Below are positions 17,471 to 28,400 of a stretch of 44,047 nucleotides of DNA, piece by piece (the first letter of the stretch is position 1; each line of letters starts with the position of its first letter). The DNA is from CAZKRU01 sp964555235. GTDB taxonomy: Bacteria > Verrucomicrobiota > Verrucomicrobiia > Methylacidiphilales > CAMAQI01. A program made the position numbers and the translations under genes. The notes under the pieces were generated by a model. That model worked only from the letters and a program-made list of their open reading frames with translations. It searched no databases and was not told where the DNA came from. The stretch is from the NCBI GenBank assembly GCA_964555235.1, contig CAZKRU010000033.1:1-44047 (forward strand), read 5' to 3'.

Positions 17471-17920
17471 ATGGACTGCGAACCTGATCCAAATCGTACT
17501 AAAAATCATTTGGCTCAGGCACGTTTAATCCTAGAGGGGTCTTCCACCGAACAATCCCCCTCATTACGTCTCAACAATCGGGTGCTCCCGACAAAATTTC
17601 GCTATATCTTTTCGGGAGACTCCGAACAGACCCTCCGACAGTTGGCCGATCAACTCAAATCTGAGCCATACGAAGCTGAACACTTTTCAAAAGATGAAGA
17701 GAATCTTTTACTTCTCAGCCTGGAACGGGAAGAGATGCACACCCCCGAATCGCTCGCCGAGCGAATCGAAGCCCTCAAGACCCTTGCTAAAACTGCGGGT
17801 GCCCAATTTCAAAAATGTATTCCTGTCCGTTTTCAGTTGCGGCTCGGAAAATCGGTTCCCCATCACCTCAAAAATGACCTTCCGCCCTCCACCGACGGAA
17901 CCGGTCACATCGCCATTTAG
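17471..17920 (+). CDS. Hypothetical protein
   Basis: Unrecognised soluble protein of 149 residues from ATG 17471, chosen because GATGGGAT lies about 5 bases upstream; in-frame starts at 17462 and 17411 also exist, the last lying in transposon-like remnant sequence. The middle (SGDSEQTLRQLADQLKSEPY) and the segment LLLLSLEREEMHTPESLAER, ending IEALKTLAKTAGAQF, recall the two-strand/helix pattern of RraB-like domains, which also include a 'difference of residues over age of Y/W' strand order, but similarity is too weak to name it. It precedes thrB by 48 bases and could share its transcript. Confidence 0.6.
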   Translation: MDCEPDPNRTKNHLAQARLILEGSSTEQSPSLRLNNRVLPTKFRYIFSGDSEQTLRQLADQLKSEPYEAEHFSKDEENLLLLSLEREEMHTPESLAERIEALKTLAKTAGAQFQKCIPVRFQLRLGKSVPHHLKNDLPPSTDGTGHIAI

Positions 17921-17968
17921 CTTTTCTTCCGGCCCACCTTCGTCCAGCTTCAAGGGAAGGAGGAATGG

Positions 17969-18841
17969 ATGAAAAAAATCGACCAAGTGACCGTCCGGGT
18001 CCCCGGAACAACCGCCAATCTCGGCCCCGGCTTCGACACGCTCGGAGTTGCGCTCAAAATTTACAACCAGATCACTCTTTCGCGTGTGACCTCTTCTTCC
18101 AAATCATTTGAAATGGTGGAAGCCTCCGCGCAAAAGTTTTTTAAACGCGCTCAACTCAAACCCTTTCCCTTTGCGTGTCAGATCCGAGGAGAGGTCCCCA
18201 TTTCTCGAGGACTTGGCAGTAGTGTGACTGTCCGACTCGGGGTCTCAATCGGATTAAATCAACTCGCCGGAGCTCCGTTGGACCCAAAAGCGATTCTCTC
18301 GCTCGTAATTGACCAAGAAGGACACCCGGACAACGCTCTCCCCGCATTCTTGGGAGGATTTGCCTGCGCAGCCGGCCGACGTGGACTTCGCACCCCCGTT
18401 TCTCCTCGCTTGAAATTCATCGCGCTGATTCCCGATCAGGAATTGGAAACCAAAAAAGCACGCGCCGTACTTCCAAAATCGATCCCTCTCGGTGACGCCG
18501 TCAAAAACGTACAAAACACTTCCTTGATTACCGCGGCATTTTTTACAAAAACCTACGAAATGCTGGCCGGCGCCTTCGAGGATCAACTGCATCAACCGGC
18601 GCGAAGCCGCCTCCTTCCGGCCCTCTTTCCGGTCATTCAAGCGGCTGAACGGGCCGGAGCCTTGGGAGGATTCCTGAGTGGTGCCGGCTCAACAATTATG
18701 GCGGTGACTTTGGAAAATCCGCAGCAGATCGCGATTGCGATGGCTCAGGCCGCTAAAAAATTAAGCATGACGGGCGAAATCCGAATTCTGACAGCAGACA
18801 ATGAGGGAGTTCAACTGATTCCACGCCGGAGTTCCCGATGA
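17969..18841 (+). CDS. thrB: Homoserine kinase
   Basis: GHMP-family kinase that phosphorylates homoserine in threonine synthesis. The 290-residue protein starts with VRVPGTTANLGPGFDTLGVA, the usual N-terminal substrate strand, and has the ATP-binding loop PISRGLGSSVTVRLG (about residues 77-91) and a late GGFLSGAGSTIMAV motif. AGGAGG stands just upstream of the ATG. Length is slightly under the family norm of about 300. No threonine synthase or homoserine dehydrogenase is nearby, so the pathway genes are scattered. The stop overlaps the crcB start by 4 bases. Confidence 0.92.
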   Translation: MKKIDQVTVRVPGTTANLGPGFDTLGVALKIYNQITLSRVTSSSKSFEMVEASAQKFFKRAQLKPFPFACQIRGEVPISRGLGSSVTVRLGVSIGLNQLAGAPLDPKAILSLVIDQEGHPDNALPAFLGGFACAAGRRGLRTPVSPRLKFIALIPDQELETKKARAVLPKSIPLGDAVKNVQNTSLITAAFFTKTYEMLAGAFEDQLHQPARSRLLPALFPVIQAAERAGALGGFLSGAGSTIMAVTLENPQQIAIAMAQAAKKLSMTGEIRILTADNEGVQLIPRRSSR

Positions 18842-19215
18842 AAACCATTTTGCTCGTTGCTTTGGGAGGGAGCATCGGAACCGTCGCCCGCCTCGGGATT
18901 AGCTCATGGATGTTTCATCATTATTCCCAATGGCGATTTCCAATCGGAACCGCGATCGTCAATTGGAGCGGATGTCTCATCATCGGATTGATCTCCGGAT
19001 TGATTGAAAAGCATCACGGTGTTGACTATCCTTGGAGAACTTTCTGGCTGACCGGGGTTTTGGGAGGATTCACCACGTTTTCGGCATTTAGTTTCGAGAC
19101 GATCTCTCTCCTGAAACGAGGCGAGATGGGAATCGCCATCACCTATGTTGCGACCTCTGTCATCTTTGGGCTTCTTGCGACCTGGGGAGGAATCAAAGCA
19201 GGCTTGGCGCTCTAA
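18838..19215 (+). CDS. crcB: CrcB/Fluc fluoride channel
   Basis: Small inner-membrane protein of 125 residues with four hydrophobic helices. GGSIGTVARLGIS at the start, GTAIVNWSG (the pore Asn) and GGFTTFSAFSFE are the Fluc signatures; the TTFS...E stretch holds the fluoride-track residues. Fluc proteins work as dual-topology dimers that export fluoride. It overlaps thrB by 4 bases (ATGA), so it is translated from the same message. No fluoride riboswitch is expected or visible inside the operon. Confidence 0.92.
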   Translation: MKTILLVALGGSIGTVARLGISSWMFHHYSQWRFPIGTAIVNWSGCLIIGLISGLIEKHHGVDYPWRTFWLTGVLGGFTTFSAFSFETISLLKRGEMGIAITYVATSVIFGLLATWGGIKAGLAL

Positions 19216-19226
19216 TTCACAATCGC

Positions 19227-21635
19227 ATGCCCACTCGATTTCCTCATCTCCCCACGCCACACGATGTTCAGGAAGTCATTCAAAAGATTCCGTTGGTCCA
19301 ACGTATCAACCGATTCCTCGCGCGATTGGGAATCACCAGTGGCGTCCTCCTCTTGATTCCGATTTTGGGAGCCATCCTGTGGATGCGCTATTTTGGACTT
19401 CCCCATCAAGTGAAGGTTTACGTGCTGAGCGAGCTCGAGCAAAAAGGGCTCTCCGTTGATTTTGATCGTTTACTCCTTGATCCTTCTGGCGGATTTCTTG
19501 CAGAGCGTCTCACCGTTTATCGGGGAGGCGAGAAGGAACAGGTTTGGATCCAAGTCGATCGCGTCCGCATCGGCATTGCTTGGTTTTCCTGGTGGCGAGG
19601 CCAGCCTTTCATTGAGAGCGCCTCCGTCCGAAACGCCACCCTTCAGCTCCCCCTCGGTCCGAACGAATTCATTCCATTGGACGAGGTCCATGCGGATGTC
19701 CTCATTCGACAAGACCGGATTGAAGTGCTTCGAGCCAATGCGAAACTTCTCAATTTTCTCCTGAACCTCAAGGGCGATATCCGCTTGACGGGAAAACCTC
19801 CCGCTCGTCCTGCCACTCCTGAGGACATCGCATTTCGAGAAAAAGCTTGGAACACTTTTCGAACCTATGCCATGGAGTTCACTGGGCGTCCAATCTCCAT
19901 GGACCTGACGTTTGATATTCCGACCCTGAAGCCTCAGGAAAGCCGCGCCACGCTTGTGATACTCACGCGTCACCCCCGTTGGAGAAATATCCAATTGGAA
20001 GAAGTCGGCGCCACTGCAAACCTTGCCAACAATGTACTTACCCTTGAAGACCTTCACCTCCAATTGGCACGGGGCGAATTTCAGGCAAAAGGTGAATGGG
20101 ATACCAATCAGAAAACTGCGATTCTCGAATTCGCCTCCACCGTCGATTTCACTAATCTAGGACCCGTCATCGGCGGAAAAACCGGCGATATTCTGGGGCG
20201 CCTTAATTTCCAACAACTCCCAAGTTGCAGTGGAAGAGTTACGGCCCAATGGAAACCGACGTTCACCTTTAACCTTCAAGCAGACCTTGATTGGAATCGT
20301 TTTTCCTATGCCAATGTCGAATTTGAGCGCTTGGTCATCCCACTGGCCTTTGATGGAAACCGACTCCTGCTTTCGAATGTCGAGCTCAAGGGAACTTCCG
20401 GTGGGATGCGATTGAACCTTCTTCTGGATCGACAAACCCCTGAGATTAAAGCGAAGTGGAATAGCTCGCTTGATCCAACGCTTTTGAAAGGAATGTTCGG
20501 GGAAGCCGCTGACCGCTTTCTCAATAGCCTCGTATTCCAACAACAAGGCCCTGAAGTCGAGCTCGTTCTGAACAGCAACTCCCTCGCTTGGGATCAATGG
20601 AAACTCAAAGGAAAAGCTTCCGCGAAAAAAATCATTTATAAGCAAGTCCCCATTGAATCCGCTTCCTCCGACTATAGTTTCGAAGAGGGACGACTGACGC
20701 TGACGAATCTCAAGGCCAAACGAACCGAAGGGGAGGCCTCCGGAAAAGTCATTTACGATTTCAAGGAACAATGGGTCATACTAGATTCAATTGTTGCCAA
20801 TGTGATGGTCAAGGAGATCGCCATCATGTTTGGAAACCGATTCAACGAATACATGCATCCCTATACTTTTACCGTCGCCCCCAAGGTTAATTTCCATGGA
20901 AAGATTGATCTCCTCGAAACCCGCGCTGAACCGATGAACGATTTCAAGGCGGATATCAGCACCGAGGGGAACATGCACTACACCTTCCTCGGAAGAGAGC
21001 TTCAATTCGAAAAACCGCGAGTCGAGGTCAGCATGAAACGGCGTCAGCTTTTTCTTAAATCCAAATCCGCCACACTCTTCGATGGAAAATTCGGCATCAA
21101 TCTTCATATGGACATGGATCATCCGGAAGCTCAATTTGACACGACCCTGACTCTTTCCGAAATGAGCTTTCAAAAGTTTATGAAAACTTTTTATCAGTAT
21201 GATCAACCTTCCGGAGTCATGAATGGAACGCTGACGGTCGCCGGGGGACTCGGAAAATTTGAAACCTTAAAAGGGGAGGGAACTATGACGGTTACCGATG
21301 GATACATCCTCTCCATCCCCTTTCTGGGAGGACTCTCCGATGTCCTGGGCTCTGTGATCCCCAACTTTGGAATCGCGAAAGCAGGCCGTGCCTATTCGAG
21401 CTTTAATGTTGCGGATGGAGAGATTCGGACCAAGGAGATGGAAATCACCAGCACCAGTTTCACTCTCATTGGAAATGGAAAATATAACTTCATCAAAGAC
21501 AATCTCGACCTCGATACCCGCGTCAATATCCGAGGAGTCGTCGGACTCCTCCTTTTTCCGGTTAGTAAGCTTTTCGAATATCATGGAACTGGTTCCCTCA
21601 AAAACACCAAGTGGAGTCCAAAAATCTTGGAGTGA
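19227..21635 (+). CDS. AsmA-like envelope protein
   Basis: The 802-residue protein has one N-terminal membrane helix (about residues 36-54) and a long periplasmic part of repeated beta-strands. The C-terminal region (TLKGEGTMTVTDGYI, then LGGLSDVLGSVIPNFG, and GTGSLKNTKWSP at the end) matches AsmA/DUF3971-type proteins, which are thought to bridge inner and outer membranes and to move phospholipids. It starts 12 bases after crcB. The family is broad and the exact cargo is unknown. The neighbouring secreted transglutaminase-like gene and LptE/BamD-like genes make this an envelope-related block. Confidence 0.75.
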   Translation: MPTRFPHLPTPHDVQEVIQKIPLVQRINRFLARLGITSGVLLLIPILGAILWMRYFGLPHQVKVYVLSELEQKGLSVDFDRLLLDPSGGFLAERLTVYRGGEKEQVWIQVDRVRIGIAWFSWWRGQPFIESASVRNATLQLPLGPNEFIPLDEVHADVLIRQDRIEVLRANAKLLNFLLNLKGDIRLTGKPPARPATPEDIAFREKAWNTFRTYAMEFTGRPISMDLTFDIPTLKPQESRATLVILTRHPRWRNIQLEEVGATANLANNVLTLEDLHLQLARGEFQAKGEWDTNQKTAILEFASTVDFTNLGPVIGGKTGDILGRLNFQQLPSCSGRVTAQWKPTFTFNLQADLDWNRFSYANVEFERLVIPLAFDGNRLLLSNVELKGTSGGMRLNLLLDRQTPEIKAKWNSSLDPTLLKGMFGEAADRFLNSLVFQQQGPEVELVLNSNSLAWDQWKLKGKASAKKIIYKQVPIESASSDYSFEEGRLTLTNLKAKRTEGEASGKVIYDFKEQWVILDSIVANVMVKEIAIMFGNRFNEYMHPYTFTVAPKVNFHGKIDLLETRAEPMNDFKADISTEGNMHYTFLGRELQFEKPRVEVSMKRRQLFLKSKSATLFDGKFGINLHMDMDHPEAQFDTTLTLSEMSFQKFMKTFYQYDQPSGVMNGTLTVAGGLGKFETLKGEGTMTVTDGYILSIPFLGGLSDVLGSVIPNFGIAKAGRAYSSFNVADGEIRTKEMEITSTSFTLIGNGKYNFIKDNLDLDTRVNIRGVVGLLLFPVSKLFEYHGTGSLKNTKWSPKILE

Positions 21636-21686
21636 TTTCTTTTCAGCGTGACACCATTCCGCAGCTAAACCAGAATCAACCTCAGC

Positions 21687-23792
21687 ATGAAAATCACTCG
21701 CATTCTTCTCGCAGTGATCGGCATATTTTTAACGATCCATACCGGCTATGCCTGGGATTTGGCCGATTTGGCCAAACGTAAGGACTTGTGGCCGAAAGAG
21801 GTCATTATGGTCTCTACTGCAAGTTACGAAAATCCACCAATTCAGCTTAAAGGAGGAACAAAAATTCCACTTGTGGCAGTCACCCCAAAAGCTCTTGTTC
21901 TGGAATTCCAAGGAGAGCGATACTCACTTTCGATGGGATTCACCCACCTTCCCTTTCTTTTTGAAGATGGCGACTTTGTCACCAATCCGACAGCTCTCGT
22001 CCCAGCGCAAGCCCCTGTCGATCTTGATGCCCTCTCAAAGAGCGGGCCTGACTTCGGTTTTCTATTGGATATCGGAACGGAGTGGAGCCCCGAGCTGAAA
22101 ACCCGTGCCTTGGAGTTGCTTCAGAATCAGGAGGGATGGCAAAAGCTCGGAGTCCAAATGGGAACCGCGCTTTTCAAAAGTTATGAAAACAATGAGGTAG
22201 GACGACCCGGTTGGAATGACAGACTTGGATTCTCTCGCGCTTGTTCCGATCTGGGAGCAGAAGAAAGCACTTGGAAGGGAACTCGAACTGCATTTGGAAA
22301 TAAAAAGGAACAGCCCCTATTTCATCGATTCAACTTAAAAACGCTGAGTGCTCTTCTTCAGAACTCCCCACTCCTTTACAAATTAAGCCTTTATCAACTT
22401 CCTCAAGACCACCCGATCGGTATTTGGTCTGTTCTGACAGATCTACAAGAGGCCTTTCCTGAGGATGTTCTCGAATATCCCGCCCTTGCGACCGCTTTTG
22501 CAATCGTCTATGATATTGACTTACCCCGCGAATGGCCTCACCGCCAAGTCCCTCAAGATCTCGTTCCGCGACTTAAAGATAAACCGTGGATCCCCCTCTT
22601 TCGCTACTTCGTTCAAGCGGATCGTGAGGGTAGACTTCTAACCAAACTCAAGGACCTTTCCGTCGCTGACTTAAAATTCCTCGTCGATGCTCCCATTGAA
22701 ATCAGTGAATTCGAATGGGCTCGGAAAAATATTAAACAGAAACGCAATAATTTTGATCAGACTTATTCCGATGTGATTTATGACGACCCCCGAATCGATG
22801 TCACCCCCCCCCAATATATCTGGCCTCATATAAACACCCCCTACACGCTTGCCTATATCAAAACCAAACATGGAATTTGCATTGATCAGGCCTATTTCGC
22901 GAGCATTGCCGCCAAAGCTTTTGGTATCCCAAGTATTAAAGTCTCCGGAATGGGGTCCACTTGCGCTCATGCTTGGTTCGGATACATGCCCGGGAATGAT
23001 CGCTGGAATATGAAAGGCGGACGCTATGCCGCGAATAATTACGTCGTTGGTGAAGCGTACAACCCTCAAACGTGGGAAACCATTAACGATCACGAACTCG
23101 ACTATATCAGTCAACGTTTTTCAGAATCTCCTGAATATGAAAAAAGTCAGCTTCTGCTGGCGCTGGAATTCCTCAACAGCCGCACCCTCACTCCCGAAAA
23201 TCGTCAGAAATTACTGCACGACGCCAAAACCGAGTGTCTAAAAAATCCCGAGGCCTGGTTTCGACTTGAGTCATTTTACGAAACTTCCGGGAACGTTGAA
23301 GAACTCAAAACCTTTTATCCTGCAATGGCCGAACAGTTTTCATCGCAAAAGGATTGGAAAGCGCGAGCACAGACACGCATGGCGACTCTCGCTGAAAAAT
23401 CAGGAGAATCTGATAGCGCGGAAGCTTTGAAATCGAAAATTCAGTCAGAAAATAAAGGCAAGCGCGCAGATCTTGCCTTAGACATTGTCTCGCGTGAAGC
23501 AATCCGACAACTTCTTCATGGGAAAACAGAAAAAGCACTCACCAGCTATAAAACTGCGGTTCGACGTTATGGAAAGGAGATGGGATTGACCCTCATGACG
23601 GATTTCGTCGCTCCGTTTTTTCATATCGCCCTCGCCATGGAACAATGGGACGCCGCCGAAGAGACCCTGAAAACCGCCCAATCCCTTGTCGTCGAAGGTT
23701 ATTTTGCAGCAAGCCTCAACCAGAGCAAAACCCATTTAGAGAAACTCAAAAAAGAGCTGGATGAGATAAAAAAAGGAAGCCCCGCTTCCTAA
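21687..23792 (+). CDS. Secreted transglutaminase-like protein
   Basis: The 701-residue protein has a signal peptide (about residues 1-22, ending GYA). In the middle lies a transglutaminase-like core: Cys398 in HGICIDQAYF, His428 in CAHAWFGY, and an Asp near residue 468 that may complete the triad. The N-terminal 380 residues are unrecognised, and the last 200 are helical and TPR-like. Such proteins are usually cysteine proteases or peptide-bond remodelers in the periplasm. It lies 51 bases after the AsmA-like gene and converges on lptE with only 3 bases between stops. The substrate is unknown. Confidence 0.75.
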   Translation: MKITRILLAVIGIFLTIHTGYAWDLADLAKRKDLWPKEVIMVSTASYENPPIQLKGGTKIPLVAVTPKALVLEFQGERYSLSMGFTHLPFLFEDGDFVTNPTALVPAQAPVDLDALSKSGPDFGFLLDIGTEWSPELKTRALELLQNQEGWQKLGVQMGTALFKSYENNEVGRPGWNDRLGFSRACSDLGAEESTWKGTRTAFGNKKEQPLFHRFNLKTLSALLQNSPLLYKLSLYQLPQDHPIGIWSVLTDLQEAFPEDVLEYPALATAFAIVYDIDLPREWPHRQVPQDLVPRLKDKPWIPLFRYFVQADREGRLLTKLKDLSVADLKFLVDAPIEISEFEWARKNIKQKRNNFDQTYSDVIYDDPRIDVTPPQYIWPHINTPYTLAYIKTKHGICIDQAYFASIAAKAFGIPSIKVSGMGSTCAHAWFGYMPGNDRWNMKGGRYAANNYVVGEAYNPQTWETINDHELDYISQRFSESPEYEKSQLLLALEFLNSRTLTPENRQKLLHDAKTECLKNPEAWFRLESFYETSGNVEELKTFYPAMAEQFSSQKDWKARAQTRMATLAEKSGESDSAEALKSKIQSENKGKRADLALDIVSREAIRQLLHGKTEKALTSYKTAVRRYGKEMGLTLMTDFVAPFFHIALAMEQWDAAEETLKTAQSLVVEGYFAASLNQSKTHLEKLKKELDEIKKGSPAS

Positions 23793-23795
23793 TCC

Positions 23796-24314
23796 CTACC
23801 ACCCTTCAACAATCAACTTAACGATATTGTTGGAGAGATCCTCGGCTGCCAGAGGAAGCGCTTGCCGCTCCGATTCTTGAAGATCATTCTGAACAAAGTA
23901 ATTCGTTTTTCCCGTCACCCGTTTATCCAACATCTTTTTGCCTAAGCGACGATTCGTAAAAGTCACATCCGCCTCAATCGTGACGCTATATTCCGCAGTT
24001 AAGAGCGTATTTTGACGCGCAGAACGGGTCGCCGTCCGTCGCACCAATTTGATCACCACATTCAATTCTGAATCCGCATCGGCCGATTTAACGGTTTGCA
24101 ACGTTCCATCATTTTCAAAACGCCGAATGATTGCATTCGTCAACATCACTTGTAGGCCTGGCTCAAAACTTTCATTTTTCGCTACGGGAACATACACAGA
24201 AGAAACCCCCTGAATCTCCCGCCCTCCAATATTCCCCACACGATAGCCAGCACATCCGACGAGCGCCACCATCAGTAAAATTCCGAGTCCCGCTTTGATC
24301 CATCGCGTTTTCAT
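23796..24314 (-). CDS. lptE: LptE-like LPS-assembly lipoprotein
   Basis: The 172-residue protein has a lipoprotein signal with the lipobox LVGC (Cys21), followed by AGYRVGN, the common beginning of LptE mature chains. The rest (SSVYVPVAKNESFEPG, then LTNAIIRRFENDG and later a YFVQNDLQ segment) has the LptE pattern of a strand, a paired helix and a Ser/Thr-rich strand. LptE plugs the LptD barrel that places lipopolysaccharide in the outer membrane. Its start overlaps the stop of the TPR gene upstream by 4 bases, so the two outer-membrane assembly genes are coupled. Confidence 0.8.
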   Translation of the reverse strand: MKTRWIKAGLGILLMVALVGCAGYRVGNIGGREIQGVSSVYVPVAKNESFEPGLQVMLTNAIIRRFENDGTLQTVKSADADSELNVVIKLVRRTATRSARQNTLLTAEYSVTIEADVTFTNRRLGKKMLDKRVTGKTNYFVQNDLQESERQALPLAAEDLSNNIVKLIVEGW

Positions 24315-25318
24315 TCTTTTTTTGCCTCCGGCTTCTTGACGGCAGATGCCGCGTTCACCGTCTCTTTATCGACCATCGGCCGTAAAGCATCGATCCTTTT
24401 TTTCGCCTGCTCCGAGAGCGGCGAATCCGGATTCTGCCTCACCACTTCGTTGTAATAAATAAAAGCAGCCTTCCAGTTCTTCTGGTTCTCGTAAAACTTC
24501 GCCACATTCATCGCCCCTTGCGTCTGCTTCCCGCGAAGCGACTTCATGTTCTCTTGAGCCTGTGCCACTTTTTCCGAGTTCGGATAGCGAACTAAAAAAT
24601 CCTCAAAGGCTTCGATCGCCTTTTCCGCAGCACTCTGATCGTATTCGGCCTCACTGGAAGCACTCATCCAAGCGTAACCGATTTGGTATTGGGCATCATC
24701 CACAATATCGTGGCCCGGATATTTATCTAAAATGAGATTGTAGGCCTTCACCGCATCGGTGAACTTCTTTTGCTTTTCCCGCGCCAGACCGATCTTAAAT
24801 TGCGCCTCCGGGGCAAATTTCCCATAAGGAGCATTTTTAATCAGCGTCTCATAAATTTCCACCGTCTTATCCATCGAAGGTCCGAGTGGGATTTTCCAAA
24901 GGCGTTGCGGTTCTCCCGCCAGATAAAGATTCCCAATTCGGTATTGTTGCTCGAGCGCCTGCTCAAAAAAAGCACTGGACGGATATTTCTCAATCATCTT
25001 CTGATACGCTTTGTAAGCCGTCCAGAATTCCCCTTTCTTCGATTCAAGCTCCCCAATTTTGTATTGAGCTTCAGCAGCAAAAAAGGAGAGAGGCCACTTG
25101 CGCACCAAATTGCGATAAGCTTTGAGCGCTTCTTCCCACTCCCCCTTCTCCTCCAACGCCTTCGAGACCTCCAATTGTTGACGCGAACTGGACGCTGAAA
25201 CCGTTGACCCGGATTCATCAATCCACCCCTCACCTGGGCGCCAAACCAACGGAGCCGGAAGAGGCCGCAAAAGCCCCATCAGTACTGTTAGTATCAAAAT
25301 CCAGCGCGAAAAACGCAT
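24311..25318 (-). CDS. Secreted TPR protein, BamD-like
   Basis: From ATG 25318 the protein has 335 residues and a Sec signal (RFSRWILILTVLMGLLRPLP); an upstream start at 25375 would hide that signal behind charged residues. It then has about six TPR/Sel-like repeats with AEAQYKIG, AEAQFKIG and VDDAQYQIGYA, the pattern of BamD and YbgF. There is no lipobox Cys, unlike classic BamD, so it is probably soluble in the periplasm or anchored otherwise. The mature start LVWRPGEGW is one I associate with Verrucomicrobia homologues. Co-translated with lptE. Confidence 0.75.
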   Translation of the reverse strand: MRFSRWILILTVLMGLLRPLPAPLVWRPGEGWIDESGSTVSASSSRQQLEVSKALEEKGEWEEALKAYRNLVRKWPLSFFAAEAQYKIGELESKKGEFWTAYKAYQKMIEKYPSSAFFEQALEQQYRIGNLYLAGEPQRLWKIPLGPSMDKTVEIYETLIKNAPYGKFAPEAQFKIGLAREKQKKFTDAVKAYNLILDKYPGHDIVDDAQYQIGYAWMSASSEAEYDQSAAEKAIEAFEDFLVRYPNSEKVAQAQENMKSLRGKQTQGAMNVAKFYENQKNWKAAFIYYNEVVRQNPDSPLSEQAKKRIDALRPMVDKETVNAASAVKKPEAKKE

Positions 25319-25416
25319 GGAGCCGACCTTAGAGCGACTTTTCCCGCAGGCGAGCATAAAATGTCTTTGGCCCAAATTTTGCGTTTGCCCACTTCACACC
25401 CGTACTCAACCGATTC

Positions 25417-28400
25417 TCAGGCAGGAGCTTTATGTGAGCAATCCGTCGCTATTGATTCGTGACTGTGATTTTTCGCAATCACGAGATAAAATGCTGGAAC
25501 GACAAAAAGCGTAAAGAGCGTCCCAACCGCCATCCCTCCGACCAAAACCAGTCCGATATTATTTCGAGCAGCCGCTCCGGCCCCGGTTACAAAAACGAGC
25601 GGCAAATGCCCCACCACCGTCGCTACGCTCGTCATGAGAATCGGCCGAAGCCGCGTCCCGGAGGCCTCCACGACCGCCTGACGTTTCGTGCGACCCTGCT
25701 CTTGAAGATGATTGGCGAATTCCACAATCAGGATCCCATTTTTAGAAACAAGCCCCACGAGCGTGATGAGCCCGACTTGGGTGTAAATATTGATCGTCAC
25801 GTCGTTGATCCCGAGAAAAACAAACGCTAACGCTCCTGTCAGTGCTAAAGGAACCGACCCTAGCAAGACAATGAGGGGATCTCGAAAACTTTCAAACTGC
25901 GCCGCCAGCACCAGATAAATCAGAATCACGGCAATCACGAAAGTTGTAACCAGTGAACTTCCTTCCTTGCGGAGCTGTCGCGATTCACCTGCATAATCGA
26001 TGGAAAATCCCGCTGGCATAATTTTTGCCGCTTCGGTTTCCAACCACGTCAACGCCTGATCGATCGTCTTTCCTGGAATAATCGCTCCTTGAATCTTGAC
26101 CGAATTGAGCTGTTGAAATCGATTAAGCTGACGCGGCTCCACCGTGTTCCGAAGCGTCGCAAAGGTGGAAAGGGAAACAACTTGTCCTTTGGGTCCAGTC
26201 ACATAAAGATCTTTCATCTGATCCGGATTCAATCGATCTCCCCGCTTCACTTGAGGAATCACCTTGTAGCTGCGGCCCTGAATGCTGAATCGATTCACAT
26301 AATCGCCTCCCAACAGGGCCGCCAAGTCCCCTCCAACCTGTTGCAAACTCAGTCCCATGGAAGCAATCTTGTCACGATCCAATACAATTTCGGTTTGCGG
26401 AAGATCAAACTTAAGATCGCTATCCGCAAACATGAAGAGACCGCTCTCAAAGGTTTTTGCTACCAGTTGTTGGGCGATTTCCTGAAGTTGTTTCGGCTCC
26501 GCAGTAGTGGTAAGAATAAATTCCACTGGAAAGTCACTACCTCCCGGAAGCGGAGGTGGCGTTACGGGAATCACTCGGATTCCGGTGAGCGGAGCAAAGA
26601 GAGGAAATGCAGCATGCTCCAACTCCATCGCCGTTCGCTTCCGTTCGCTCCACGGTTTTGTCACCATTCCTGAAAATCCACCCGTGGGCCCTATGATTTG
26701 GAACGTCTGATCACATTCGGGAAAACTTCTGAAAATTTTCTCCAACTGCGAGGCGTAAAGCATTGTCTGATCCAAGGAGGCATTTGGAGGCGCTTGAACA
26801 ATTCCAAACATCACCCCCTGATCTTCACGAGGCGCAAGCTCTTTCATGGAAAATAGGTAGAAGGGAGGGATCAACAACATCAGAAGCCCCGCCATCGTCA
26901 ACAAGACTGGGGTAAAATTCAGGGAATGATCCAAAAACTTGTCGTAGGTCTGCTTAAGTCGTTCGAAAAAAGAATTGAGCCAAAACTCCAAACCTTTCGG
27001 ATTTGGGTTCGGATTGAGCAATCGCGATGACATCATCGGAGAAAGCGTCAACGCAACGAATCCCGAAACAATTACCGCCCCCGAAAGCGTCAATGCAAAC
27101 TCCCGAAAAAGGGTTCCCGTCAATCCCCCCTGAAACGCGAGCGGCGCATAGACCACGGCCAAGGTAATGGTCATGGCAATGATCGGGGTCGTTAACTCAC
27201 GCGCGGCGATTAAGGCCGCATCAATTCGCGATTTTCCCTCACGAATATGGCGCTCCACGTTCTCCATCATCACAATCGCATCATCCACCACCAACCCGAC
27301 CGCAAGGACGATGGCGAGTAGCGTGAGAAGATTGATCGTAAACCCAAGGGCCAACATCATGGCACAGGTTCCGATGAGCGAGAGCGGGATCGCGACAATG
27401 GGAATGATGACGGATCGAAGCGATCCAATGAAGAGGTAGATGACAACAATCACGATCAAAATCGTTTCACCCAGGGTTTTGGTCACTTCATGAATCGCGT
27501 CTTCGATGTATCGCGTCGCATCATAAGAAATCCGTGCCTGGATTCCTGCGGGCAGCTCCTTGGCCAAGTTCGGAAATGTCTTTCGAACTTCCGCAATCAC
27601 ATCCAACGAGTTCGCATTCGGAAGCACGAAAATTCCCATAAACGTCGCCGGCTTTCCTCCAAAACGAACGTCCTCTTCGTAACTTTGAGCCCCCAGCACC
27701 ACATCCGCCACATCGCGCAGTCGAAGAACCTCCCCGTTTTTCTCACGGATAACGAGATTCTCAAATTCCTCCTTGGTCTTTAAATCTGTATTCGCCACAA
27801 GATTAATCTGCGTCATCGACCCCTTGGTGGAACCGACGGCGGAGAGAACATTATTAGCAGCAAGCGCCTGGCGAACCTCCATCGGATTCAATTGATACGA
27901 AGCCAGACGATCCGCCTTCAGCCAGATCCGCATCGCAAAGGTCCGATCCCCCAAAATGTCCGCCCGCTGGACTCCTTTGATCGATGCAAGTTTTGGTTGA
28001 ATCGATCGCGTGAGATAATCGGTAATCTGATTTTGATCCAGTTCGTCGGACCAGAAGCTCAGATACATCGAGGCCATCTTGGAATCTTGACTTTCTACAT
28101 TGATCACCGGTGCCTGAGCTTCTGGAGGAAGATCGTTTCGGACTTGTGCCACCTTGGATTGGATTTGAGTCAGTGCTTCGTTTGGATTGTAATTCAGCCG
28201 AAGATGTACCGTGATCGTACTAAGCCCCTGACGGCTCGCTGATTCCAAATAATCAATCCCGTCCGCGCTCGCAATCACTCGCTCCAAGGGAGTCGTCACA
28301 AACCCTCGAACGAGATCTGCATTTGCTCCGACATAGGCGGTATTAATGACGACCGCCGCGCTGTCACTTCGCGGATATTGTCGAACGTTCAGCTTTCTGA